Below are positions 46,589 to 54,839 of a DNA stretch of 64,000 bases, one piece after another. How positions within the stretch are numbered: the first letter of the stretch is position 1; every line of letters begins with the position of its first letter. The stretch is from the NCBI RefSeq assembly GCF_000219215.1, contig NC_015727.1, positions 1,435,176 through 1,499,175 on the forward strand, in the 5' to 3' direction. A program made the position numbers and the translations under genes. The notes under the pieces were generated by a model, which worked only from the letters and a program-made list of their open reading frames with translations, was not told the origin of the DNA and made no database searches. This DNA comes from Cupriavidus necator N-1 (GTDB lineage: Bacteria > Pseudomonadota > Gammaproteobacteria > Burkholderiales > Burkholderiaceae).

Positions 46589-47348
46589 TGAACTGCTGAG
46601 CGAGGTCCGGGACGCAGCACTCTACCTGACCATCAACCGGCCGGAGCGCCGCAATGCCATCACGCCGGGGGTGCTGGAGGGACTTCGCGACGGCATCCTG
46701 CGCGCCAATCGCGACGCCGACATCCGCGCTGTGGTCATTACCGGAATGGGCGAGCAGGCGTTTTGCGCCGGCGCCGATCTGCAGACCGGCAAATCCTTTG
46801 CCTTCGATTACGCCGAGCCCTACCTGGGGATGGCGGACCTTTTCCGCTGCGCCAGGCAGTCGACGGTGCCGCTGATCGCCCGTGTCAATGGCGCCTGCAT
46901 GGCGGGCGGCATGGGGCTGATGGCGATGTGCGATCTGGCGATAGCCAGCGAAGGTGCCCGCTTCGGCCTGCCGGAGGTCAAGCTGGGCTTGTTCCCGGCG
47001 CAGGTGCTGAGCGTGCTGCAGCACCTGGTGCCGCGTCGCACGCTCACCGAATTGTGCCTGTGCGGCGAGCCACTGTCCGCGCGGGAAGCGCTGACCGCGG
47101 GGCTCATCAACGATGTCAGCGACGATCTCGACGCCAGGCTGGACCTGCTGCTGACCCGCCTGCGGAACAATTCGCCCGCCGCCATCCGTCGGGGGCTGTA
47201 CACGCTCAAGCATATGGAAACCATGTCGTTCGAGCAGTCCATGGCGTTCACGGAAAGCCAGATCGGGCTGTTTGCACTGACCGAGGACGCGCGCGAAGGC
47301 CAGCTGGCATTCCGCGAGAAGCGCCAGCCCGAGTGGACTGGCAGATAG
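46581..47348 (+). CDS. Enoyl-CoA hydratase/isomerase family protein
   Basis: A 255-residue crotonase-fold protein: YLTINRPERRNAITPGVLEG, the oxyanion-hole segments AFCAGADLQTG and NGACMAGGMGLMAMCDLAIA, and EGARFGLPEVKLGLFPAQVL. Many catalytic variants exist in this fold (hydratase, isomerase, lyase, hydrolase). The first Glu of the hydratase pair is not where expected (GGMGLMAMCDLA instead of GGGCELA), while the second (PEVKLG) is present, so a hydratase of standard type is not guaranteed. It lies between CoA transferase and AtuA in one operon. Confidence 0.88.
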   Translation: MNDELLSEVRDAALYLTINRPERRNAITPGVLEGLRDGILRANRDADIRAVVITGMGEQAFCAGADLQTGKSFAFDYAEPYLGMADLFRCARQSTVPLIARVNGACMAGGMGLMAMCDLAIASEGARFGLPEVKLGLFPAQVLSVLQHLVPRRTLTELCLCGEPLSAREALTAGLINDVSDDLDARLDLLLTRLRNNSPAAIRRGLYTLKHMETMSFEQSMAFTESQIGLFALTEDAREGQLAFREKRQPEWTGR

Positions 47349-47352
47349 GGAG

Positions 47353-49149
47353 ATGGGAATGGACGCGAAAACGGTACGCATTGGCGGGGCTTCCGGGTTC
47401 TGGGGCGACAGCAGCGTTGGCGCGCCACAGCTTGTGCGCCACGGCGATATCGACTACCTGGTGTTCGACTACCTGGCCGAACTGACCATGTCGATTCTCG
47501 CCGCCGCCCGATTGCGCAAGCCGGAACTGGGTTACGCCACCGATTTCGTGACGGTGACAATGAAGGCCCTGCTCGGAGAGATTGCCGAGCGTGGGATTCG
47601 CGTGGTCAGCAATGCCGGCGGCATGAACCCGCACGGGTGTGCGCAGGCCATTGCCGCGCTGGCCGCGGAACAGGGCCTGACGCTGCGCATCGCCGTGGTG
47701 GAAGGCGATGACGTGATGCCGCTGCTTCCACAGCTGCGCGAAGCCGGTGTGCAGGACATGCAGAAAGGCCGACCCCTGCCGGAGAAGGTGGTCAGCGCCA
47801 ACGCGTACTTGGGAGCCTTGCCGATCAAACAAGCGCTGGACCAGGGCGCCCAGATCGTCATCACCGGACGCTGCGTGGACAGTGCCGTGACGCTCGGCGT
47901 GCTGATGCACGAGTTCGGTTGGCAGGCGGACGACTATGACCGCCTGGCGCAAGGCAGTCTGGCCGGCCACATCATCGAGTGCGGGTGCCAGGCGACGGGC
48001 GGCTTGTATACCGACTGGGAAAGCGTCCCGGACTGGCACGACATCGGCTATCCGGTGGTCGAGTGCCGTGCCAACGGCACCTTCCTGGTCGGCAAGCCGC
48101 CCGCCACCGGCGGACTGGTCAATACCGCCACGGTCGGCGAGCAGGTGCTGTACGAGATCGGCGACCCGGCCACCTACCTGCTGCCAGACGTCACCTGCGA
48201 TTTCACGCAGGTAACCCTTCGGCAGGCCGCACCGGACGTGGTGGAAGTCAGCGGCGCGCGCGGGCGGGCCCCGGGCAATGCCTACAAGGTCTGTGCCACC
48301 TACGTCGACGGCTTTCGCTGCAATGCACAGCTTTCCATCGTCGGCGTCGACGCGGTCGCCAAGGCAGAACGCACGGCGCAGGCGATCCTTGCCCGCACGC
48401 GCAAGCTGTTCGCGGAGAACGGGTGGGGAGACTACAGTCGCACCCACATTGAGGTGCTGGGAGCGGAGTCCTGCTTTGGGCCACATGCTGCCGTCCGGCA
48501 CACCCGCGAGGCGGTGATGCGGCTGGCGGTGATGCATCCCGAGAAGGCGGCGCTGGAACTGTTCGCGCGGGAAATCGCCGCGGCGGGGACCAGTTGGGCG
48601 CCGGGCACGACGGGCTCGGCTGGCGGGCGTTCCAGTCCCTCGCCATCGATCCGCCAGTATGCATTCCTGCTCGACAAGAGCGCCCTGACCCCGGCGGTGG
48701 TGATGGACGGCGTACGCAGCGGCGTCACCGTTCCTTCGGGCAGCCCGGCGGCACCGGTCGCGGCCGCAGCACCTGCAGTCGCTGAACCAACGGGCGCCGG
48801 CCCTGCGGAACACGATACCGTCGAAGTTCCGCTGATACGGCTTGCCTATGGCCGCAGCGGCGACAAGGGGGATACCTCCAACATCGGGCTGATCGCCCGC
48901 CGGCCGGCGTACCTGCCCGTGCTGCGGGCCGAAGTGACGGTGGCGCGCGTGGCGGACTGGCTTGGGTACCTGGTGAAGGGGCCGGTGACATGCTACGAAC
49001 TGCCCGGCTTCGACGCCATGAACTTTGTCTGCGAGTCAGCATTGGATGGCGGTGGCATGGCGTCGCTGCGCAATGATCCGCTTGGCAAGGGCATGGCGCA
49101 GATCCTGCTGACCATGCCGGTGCGCGTGCCGCGGGAGTTGTTGTCATGA
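47353..49149 (+). CDS. AtuA-family protein (acyclic terpene utilisation-like, DUF1446)
   Basis: A 598-residue protein: VRIGGASGFWGDSSVGAPQL, then VVSNAGGMNPHGCAQAIAAL and ALDQGAQIVITGRCVDSAVT in the large AtuA domain (residues 1-440), an alanine/proline linker (460-490), and a C-terminal AtuA-like domain LIRLAYGRSGDKGDTSNIGL IARRP. AtuA is required for citronellol/geraniol breakdown in Pseudomonas, but its reaction is not established. The family is common in CoA-linked branched-chain and cyclic acid pathways. The stop overlaps the second GntR gene (ATGA). Confidence 0.88.
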   Translation: MGMDAKTVRIGGASGFWGDSSVGAPQLVRHGDIDYLVFDYLAELTMSILAAARLRKPELGYATDFVTVTMKALLGEIAERGIRVVSNAGGMNPHGCAQAIAALAAEQGLTLRIAVVEGDDVMPLLPQLREAGVQDMQKGRPLPEKVVSANAYLGALPIKQALDQGAQIVITGRCVDSAVTLGVLMHEFGWQADDYDRLAQGSLAGHIIECGCQATGGLYTDWESVPDWHDIGYPVVECRANGTFLVGKPPATGGLVNTATVGEQVLYEIGDPATYLLPDVTCDFTQVTLRQAAPDVVEVSGARGRAPGNAYKVCATYVDGFRCNAQLSIVGVDAVAKAERTAQAILARTRKLFAENGWGDYSRTHIEVLGAESCFGPHAAVRHTREAVMRLAVMHPEKAALELFAREIAAAGTSWAPGTTGSAGGRSSPSPSIRQYAFLLDKSALTPAVVMDGVRSGVTVPSGSPAAPVAAAAPAVAEPTGAGPAEHDTVEVPLIRLAYGRSGDKGDTSNIGLIARRPAYLPVLRAEVTVARVADWLGYLVKGPVTCYELPGFDAMNFVCESALDGGGMASLRNDPLGKGMAQILLTMPVRVPRELLS

Positions 49150-49961
49150 CGAGCAATGCGTCCAACGCAGCTGCCAACGAGGGCGTCATCCTCGCCGACG
49201 ACGGCATCGGCGGCGTGACGCGATATCGACAACTGGCCAGCGTCATCCGGCACAAGATCGTTTCGGGCGAGTACCCGGTGGGCATGCAGCTGCCAACCGT
49301 GGACAGCCTCGCGCAAACCTACGGGATCGCCAAGGTCACCGTGCGCCAGGCCTTTGCTGCGCTGACGGAAGAGGGGCTGGTCAGCAGCCAGCGCGGTCGT
49401 GGCACCCACGTCATGAAGCAGCCGCCAGCACCCGGAGAAGGCCTGCGCTCCGCCATCAATGACGAATCGGCCCATGGCAGCGAGCTGGAAATCCGCATCC
49501 TGGAAATGCGCGAGGGCGTGGCGCTGCGGCCGGGGCTGGCCCGCCGCGGCACGCCGCTGGACAGCTATGTGATGGTCCGCAAACTGCATTTGCATGGCGG
49601 CACGCCATTCTGCCTGATCGAGGTGTATGTGGCCTCGTCAGTCTTTGCCCGCTTTCCACGCGGTGGCGAAAAGCACCACAAGCTCGGTCACCTGCTGCGC
49701 CAGGTGGAAGGCGACCGCCTTGGCATGATGCAGCAGACCATGACGGTCGAGCCGGCCGACTACATCCTGGCACGCGATCTCGCCTATGGCTTCGGGGCGC
49801 CAATCGCCAGGATCATTCGATCGACGCTGGACGTCGACGGCAATGTGCTCCTGGCAGGGGAGTTCTGGTATCGCGGTGATCGTTTCATCCTGGATGTGGA
49901 GATGCCAGCCAAGCTGACCGAGCACTACCCGGCGCTGGCCATCCCCGACAGCCGCCGCTGA
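49146..49961 (+). CDS. GntR-family regulator with UTRA domain (second of a paralogous pair)
   Basis: A 271-residue HutC-type regulator: YRQLASVIRHKIVSGEYPVG, MQLPTVDSLAQTYGIAKVTV RQAFAALTEEGLVSSQRGRG TH, and a UTRA domain (SYVMVRKLHLHGGTPFCLIE; LAGEFWYRGDRFILDVEMPA). The residue-by-residue match with the GntR at 42347 (same QLP/LLP, GTHV and WYRGDR motifs) shows a duplication. It is coupled to atuA by ATGA overlap, so it is inside the operon. Two related sensors may read two intermediates or form heterodimers. Confidence 0.88.
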   Translation: MTSNASNAAANEGVILADDGIGGVTRYRQLASVIRHKIVSGEYPVGMQLPTVDSLAQTYGIAKVTVRQAFAALTEEGLVSSQRGRGTHVMKQPPAPGEGLRSAINDESAHGSELEIRILEMREGVALRPGLARRGTPLDSYVMVRKLHLHGGTPFCLIEVYVASSVFARFPRGGEKHHKLGHLLRQVEGDRLGMMQQTMTVEPADYILARDLAYGFGAPIARIIRSTLDVDGNVLLAGEFWYRGDRFILDVEMPAKLTEHYPALAIPDSRR

Positions 49962-50000
49962 GCGCGACAGCCTTCACCATTCGAGAAAGGAGACATCGGA

Positions 50001-50762
50001 ATGACATCACCCTTTGTACGGAGGGCCACTGACGTGGCCGCATACGCACCGGCCAACCACACGGGAACGGCGAACCAGCGCATCATCGGCAAGGAGACTG
50101 TCGGCGCGCGCCGGCTCGAGGTCCTGCTGGGCACGATATCGCGGGGCCATGGCGCGTTGCCGCATGCACACCCGAACCTCGAGCAGGCGTCGTTCCTGCT
50201 CGCCGGCGAGGGCCTCGGCGAACTACCGGGAAAGCAGCGCGTCTTGCGCGCAGGGGACTGGAGCTTCAATGCGGCCGGCGTCTTCCATCGCTTCGAGGTC
50301 ATCAGCGACGAACCGGTGCAGGTAATGGTGGTCTACGCGCCGCCGTACAGCGAAAACCCGAACGCAGCAGTGACTGCGACCGGCCCGGACGATCCGCGCC
50401 TTCAGGCCGGTGCCGCCGATGTCCGCGACGTTCCCGCCAGCACCGAATCGATCGAGCTGCCGCACTATCGTGGCGCGCTCGCCAGGCCGGTCATCACACG
50501 CCAGACCGTCGATTCCCGGTTTCTCGACATCTACATGGTCGATCTTGCTCCCGATGGCGGCGCCGAGCCGCACAGGCTTGGCGAGACCGAGCAGGTGCTC
50601 TTCGTGCGTGGCGGCACGATTCACGGTCGCATCGAAGGAGAGCGCTTTGCCGCCGGGACTGGGGAGTGGGTCTACGTTCCCGACGGTGCGGAGCTCAGCC
50701 TCGAATCGGCAGACGGGACGTGCGAGCTGATTGTCATTCGCGCACACGATCCGCTGTCCTGA
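50001..50762 (+). CDS. Bicupin protein of unknown function
   Basis: A 253-residue protein with two cupin domains. The first: RRLEVLLGTISRGHGALPHA HPNLEQASFLLAGEGLGELP, with His and Glu ligands (HAHPNLEQ) and a later GVFHRFEV His. The second: YMVDLAPDGGAEPHRLGETE QVLFVRGGTIHGRIEGE. Both retain a plausible metal site in the first and an incomplete one in the second. AGAAAGGAGAC precedes the start. Such bicupins include dioxygenases (gentisate-like), isomerases and binding proteins; the reaction cannot be named. Situated between GntR and the solute receptor. Confidence 0.72.
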   Translation: MTSPFVRRATDVAAYAPANHTGTANQRIIGKETVGARRLEVLLGTISRGHGALPHAHPNLEQASFLLAGEGLGELPGKQRVLRAGDWSFNAAGVFHRFEVISDEPVQVMVVYAPPYSENPNAAVTATGPDDPRLQAGAADVRDVPASTESIELPHYRGALARPVITRQTVDSRFLDIYMVDLAPDGGAEPHRLGETEQVLFVRGGTIHGRIEGERFAAGTGEWVYVPDGAELSLESADGTCELIVIRAHDPLS

Positions 50763-50815
50763 CGCAAGCGCGGCCAAGTCAATCCATCAGATCCCGGGAT
50801 GCGGGAGGAGACAAG

Positions 50816-51808
50816 ATGATCCAGCGATTTCCCCGGCGACGCATGCTCGCCCTGCTGTCCGGACTGGCAGCTGCTTGCGCGGCCCCGCAATGGGTGTGGG
50901 CAACCGGCCCGAACGAGTATCCGGAAAAACCAATTCGTGTCGTGGTGCCGTTCCCTGCAGGCAGTGGCACGGACAACATCGCGCGCTACATCGCGCGGAC
51001 CATCACTGCCCAGACCGGACAGACCGTCGTCGTGGAAAACCGCCCCGGTGCCAACGGGTTCATCGCGGCCACGGCGGTCGCGACGGCGCCCGGAGATGGG
51101 TACACGATGCTCATCACGACAAATACCACCCACGCGGCCAATGCGTCCCTGTTCAGGAAGCTGCCCTATGATCCCATCAAGGACTATGCGCCGGTTTCGC
51201 TGATCGCCAAGAGCGGATTGGTCCTGGTGGTGCCATCCGACAGCCCCGTGCAGAAGGTGGCGGAACTGACCACGCTGGCGAAAAGCCGGCAAGGCAAGAT
51301 GACCTTCGCCAGCGGCAGTTCTTCCACCCGGGTCGCCAGTGAGCTCTACAAGATGATGAGCGGCGCATCGGCACTGCATGTGCCCTACAAGGGCGTGCCG
51401 CAGGGCCTGACCGACTTGATGGGCCACCAGGTGGACTTCATGATTTCCGACATCAATCCCGCCCTGCCCCTGATCCAGAACGGCAAGCTGCGCGCGGTCG
51501 CCGTGACCACGTCCAGCCGCCATCCCCTGCTCGGCAATGTCCCGACCATGGCGGAAAGCGGCCTGCCAGGGTACGAGATGACGGCCTGGGTTGCTGCCTT
51601 CTTTCCTGTCAATACGCCAAAACCGGTCGTCGCGCGGATGAGCCAGCTGATTCGACAGGGATTGACGAACCCGGCGGCTACCGAATACTTCAGCCGGACA
51701 GGAGGCCAACCCTCCCCATCGACGCCAGAAGAGCTGGCCGCGTTCGTGCGCGGCGAGACCGTGAAATGGGCTGAGGTGATCAAAGCCGCCGGCATTCAGC
51801 CGGAATGA
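50816..51808 (+). CDS. Bug-type tripartite tricarboxylate transporter solute receptor
   Basis: A 330-residue periplasmic binding protein. An RRR-containing signal (MIQRFPRRRMLALLSGLAAA CAAPQWVWA) may be Tat-dependent. The mature part is typical TctC/Bug: YPEKPIRVVVPFPAGSGTDN IARYIARTI, VVVENRPGANGFIAATAVAT and FASGSSSTRVASELYKMM. These receptors bind carboxylates and aromatic acids; the genes are hugely expanded in Bordetella and Cupriavidus. No TctA/TctB membrane genes are adjacent, as is often the case. GGGAGGAGAC before ATG 50816. It is the last gene of the plus-strand catabolic unit. Confidence 0.9.
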   Translation: MIQRFPRRRMLALLSGLAAACAAPQWVWATGPNEYPEKPIRVVVPFPAGSGTDNIARYIARTITAQTGQTVVVENRPGANGFIAATAVATAPGDGYTMLITTNTTHAANASLFRKLPYDPIKDYAPVSLIAKSGLVLVVPSDSPVQKVAELTTLAKSRQGKMTFASGSSSTRVASELYKMMSGASALHVPYKGVPQGLTDLMGHQVDFMISDINPALPLIQNGKLRAVAVTTSSRHPLLGNVPTMAESGLPGYEMTAWVAAFFPVNTPKPVVARMSQLIRQGLTNPAATEYFSRTGGQPSPSTPEELAAFVRGETVKWAEVIKAAGIQPE

Positions 51809-51859
51809 CCGGCGCCGTCGGGGAGCGCCGGGAATACTCGGCCGGCCCCCTGGCGGCAG

Positions 51860-52960
51860 TCAGAACATCCGGATCAGTCGGACCTGGGTAAAGTTTCCGT
51901 GCTTGGCATTGCGCGACGATGTCGTCGCCATGTACTGCACGGTCAATGCCACATCGACCAGCGGGATCATCGTCGTGAAGAACGCCCCCAGGTTGTTGGA
52001 ACGGAGACGGCTTGCGCCCAGCGGATTGTTCTCGTCGTCCTGGTACTGCTGGATCCGGATCCCATGCACGCCCACCACCCCGATCGGCGTTTTGTACCCG
52101 GCAGCCAGCTCCACGCCGAACCAGTTGCCGCTGCGTACATCGTTGTCCCGGTTGCGGCTGTTCAGGCCCGCGGATACCTTGGCCGCGAAGGCCAGGTTCG
52201 ATGTGGGCAGGTAGGCCACCTGGATGGCAGGGCGCACCGTGTAGAAGTTGCCGTTGCCGATATCCGGGCCGGCGTCGGCGCTGTACTTCCCCGTCGGCAC
52301 CACCAGCGCAGCGCTGCCCAGCACCCGCAACTTGTCGCCCACGTAGTGCCAGCCGGCGATGAGCTCGACGTCCCCGAGACCGCTGACGTCGCCGCTTTCG
52401 CTCGCGCCCTGCGCCTTGAGTGCGCCCTGGTACTGGCTGCTGAATTGCCCTTGCACGGCGCTCTGCACGTCGGCCGGAACCGCGGGACTCCAGTTGAGCA
52501 CCGGCGTGGCGCCGCTCGTGCTGATTGACTGAGATTTCCTGGCGAATGGAACGTCGACGGCAAAGGCCAGCCGCCCGCCGCCATACTGCTCGCTGGTGAT
52601 ATAGCCGAGCACGAGGTCCCAGCGCGTCATGGTGCCGGAGGCTGGAATCTCTACCGTGCCACGCGAATAAGAGGGATAAAGGGCCGACGGCGTCGGCTTG
52701 GGCAAGGCAACGGTGCCCCCCGGAAGGCTCTGGGTCAGCTGCCCGCCATCGTCCCCGGTCACCTTGCTGACACTGACGTAGGTGGCGGCGAGCGCGCTGA
52801 TAATGCCGGTCTGGTTGGGCGGCGCAAACATCTCGCCGCCCAGGCTACCGGCGAGGTTGTAGCGCGGCTCGAAGCCCTCCGCCCCCCATCCCGCGCAAGA
52901 CCACGCAAGCATGGTCCATGAAACGACGGAGCGAAGCGCGTCCGCTGTTCTCGTTGCCAT
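51860..52960 (-). CDS. Outer-membrane protein of the phenol-degradation (MetA/transporter) family
   Basis: A 366-residue protein from ATG 52960 (MATRTADALRSVVSWTMLAW). Signal ends near GWGAE; the rest consists of alternating beta strands (TMTRWDLVLGYITSEQYGGG; LRVLGSAALVVPTGKYSADA; NWFGVELAAGYKTPIGVVGV) finishing with a C-terminal aromatic residue (RLIRMF), as usual for outer-membrane barrels. It fits the PF13557-type meta-pathway/phenol transporter family that helps hydrophobic substrates cross the outer membrane. It follows the MhpA-type gene on the same strand after 189 bases. Probably the uptake channel of the aromatic pathway. Confidence 0.8.
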   Translation of the reverse strand: MATRTADALRSVVSWTMLAWSCAGWGAEGFEPRYNLAGSLGGEMFAPPNQTGIISALAATYVSVSKVTGDDGGQLTQSLPGGTVALPKPTPSALYPSYSRGTVEIPASGTMTRWDLVLGYITSEQYGGGRLAFAVDVPFARKSQSISTSGATPVLNWSPAVPADVQSAVQGQFSSQYQGALKAQGASESGDVSGLGDVELIAGWHYVGDKLRVLGSAALVVPTGKYSADAGPDIGNGNFYTVRPAIQVAYLPTSNLAFAAKVSAGLNSRNRDNDVRSGNWFGVELAAGYKTPIGVVGVHGIRIQQYQDDENNPLGASRLRSNNLGAFFTTMIPLVDVALTVQYMATTSSRNAKHGNFTQVRLIRMF

Positions 52961-53149
52961 CTTTGTCTCCTCCGGCATCAAAGCCGTTTTGCTTTATTTT
53001 TTGACGAGCCAGGATCGACCCTTGCCTCGACCGGGGCCGGTGTGTTCGCCCGCGGTTATCGCGGGATGCCTCTGGTCGGACGGGGCGTCATCGCCAGCAC
53101 ATCGCTGGCGCGCGGGGGCGCACGCCAAAGCGAAAAGGTCAGACCAATG

Positions 53150-54805
53150 TCAGCCTGCGGCGCGCAACGCACGCGCCATGCCGTCTGGCAAGGGGCTTCC
53201 CTCTCCCAGCATTGCCAGCGACTCTCGGACGATGTCGTCGACGGCTTCGAGCGGGCCGTCGTGCAGCACGGTGCGGTCGGGACGCACGACCGCGATCCAG
53301 CCGACGGGTGCAGCCCCCGGGATAAGCTGGTCCGACATGTCCTCCCAGGAATGTCCGTCCTGCCGCTCGTGCGCCTGCTGCGGCCCATGCTCGCCTTGTC
53401 CGCAATGGCGCAGCTGCATGATGGCGCCGCCTGCCTGCCGCCATGCCGCCAGGAGGCTACGGTCGAGCATCGGCGCGGGATCGCAGCCGAATCCCGCCAG
53501 CACGAGCCGCGCCCCGAGCGCATCGTCGCTCGGTACGATGGGTGCCCCCGGCCCGCGGCGCACAAGCGCTTGCGGCAGCAGACCGCCGCGCACCAGCCTC
53601 GCGCGCGTCTTGCCGCGCTGGAACAGGCCGCGCCTGAAACGAGCCGGCGGCTTGATCTTCAGGTCCTCGAAGAAGGCTCGAGCCCAGGGCATGCGCTGCA
53701 TCAGCGCCATCGCGCCATGGACGGCAAATGCCGCCAGCCGGTTGCGCGGCATCACCAGCCGGCCCATCAGGAGCGCCAGGTTGATGATGGAGCGGGCGTG
53801 TGGGCGCCGCTCGGTGTCGTAGGTTTCAAGAATGGCGGGCGTCGCCCTTCCCTGCACGACCCAAGCGAGCTTCCAGCACAGGTTGGCCACGTCGCGCAGC
53901 CCGGCGACGAGCCCCTGGCCGACGAAGGGCGGCGTGATATGCGCGGCGTCGCCCACCAGGAACGCCCTACCCTTGGAGAAACGATCGACGATGCGCGCAT
54001 GGAACCGGTAGACCGCTGTGCGCTCGATCGTGATGTCCTCCGGCTTGCACCAGGGGGCGAGCAGCTCGCGGATCTTGTCAGGCGATTCCATCTGTTCACG
54101 CGTCTCGCCGGGCTGCAGCATGAACTCCCAGCGTTGCCTGCCGCCCGGGGCAACCATGTGCGGCGTAGGCCGGCGCGGGTCGCACAGGAATTCGACATGG
54201 TCGATCGGGTTGGGCACGTTCAGGGCGTCGACGACCAGCCAGTCCTGCGTGAAGGTCTTGCCTTCGAAGGCAAGGCCGGCGTGGCGCCGCACGAAAGAAT
54301 TGGCGCCGTCCGCGCCCACGATATAGCGCGCGCGCACGGTGGCCGTGTCACCGCCGGGAAGACACACAGTGGCGCGCACCGTTTCGCCGTCGTCGTCAAA
54401 ACCGGTGAGATCGGCGCCAAGCGCGATGCTCACGCAGGGATAGCGGCTCAAGCGGGCGCGCAAGGCGCGTTCGAGATCTGGCTGATAGAACGTGACCAGT
54501 CGCGGGTGGCAGTCCATGGTGCCGGCTGTGTTGGCACGCGCGTATCTGCCGAACAGCGGCGAATGCATCTGCACCTTGGCAATGGCCAGCGTTTCGAACG
54601 CGCCTTCCTCGAGCCCTGCCATCTGCAAGATGCGCAGCGCTTCGTTATCGAGCACGATGGCCCGGGGCGCGGTGAAAATATCAGCGGCCTTGTCGATGGC
54701 CAGGGTACGGACGCCGTAGCGTCCCAGCAGGTTGGCCGCGGTGGCGCCGACCGGGCCTAGGCCCACCAGCAAGACGTCGACCTGCTCGGGCAATGTGGTA
54801 TTCAT
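53150..54805 (-). CDS. MhpA-type FAD-dependent aromatic hydroxylase
   Basis: A 551-residue flavoprotein of the MhpA/phenol hydroxylase-like group. FAD motif VDVLLVGLGPVGATAANLLG at residues 9-28; YIVGADGANSFVRRHAGL (DG motif); GRAFLVGDAAHITPPFVGQG (GD motif) near residue 265; a C-terminal thioredoxin-like part as in MhpA. The reaction is ring hydroxylation of a phenolic compound with NADH and O2, giving a catechol-type product for the extradiol enzyme of this operon. It follows the ligase gene after 34 bases. MhpA of E. coli has 554 residues, so the length fits. Substrate not determined. Confidence 0.9.
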   Translation of the reverse strand: MNTTLPEQVDVLLVGLGPVGATAANLLGRYGVRTLAIDKAADIFTAPRAIVLDNEALRILQMAGLEEGAFETLAIAKVQMHSPLFGRYARANTAGTMDCHPRLVTFYQPDLERALRARLSRYPCVSIALGADLTGFDDDGETVRATVCLPGGDTATVRARYIVGADGANSFVRRHAGLAFEGKTFTQDWLVVDALNVPNPIDHVEFLCDPRRPTPHMVAPGGRQRWEFMLQPGETREQMESPDKIRELLAPWCKPEDITIERTAVYRFHARIVDRFSKGRAFLVGDAAHITPPFVGQGLVAGLRDVANLCWKLAWVVQGRATPAILETYDTERRPHARSIINLALLMGRLVMPRNRLAAFAVHGAMALMQRMPWARAFFEDLKIKPPARFRRGLFQRGKTRARLVRGGLLPQALVRRGPGAPIVPSDDALGARLVLAGFGCDPAPMLDRSLLAAWRQAGGAIMQLRHCGQGEHGPQQAHERQDGHSWEDMSDQLIPGAAPVGWIAVVRPDRTVLHDGPLEAVDDIVRESLAMLGEGSPLPDGMARALRAAG

Positions 54806-54839
54806 GAGCGGTTTCTCTACGGGAGGGGACTCGGCGCGT

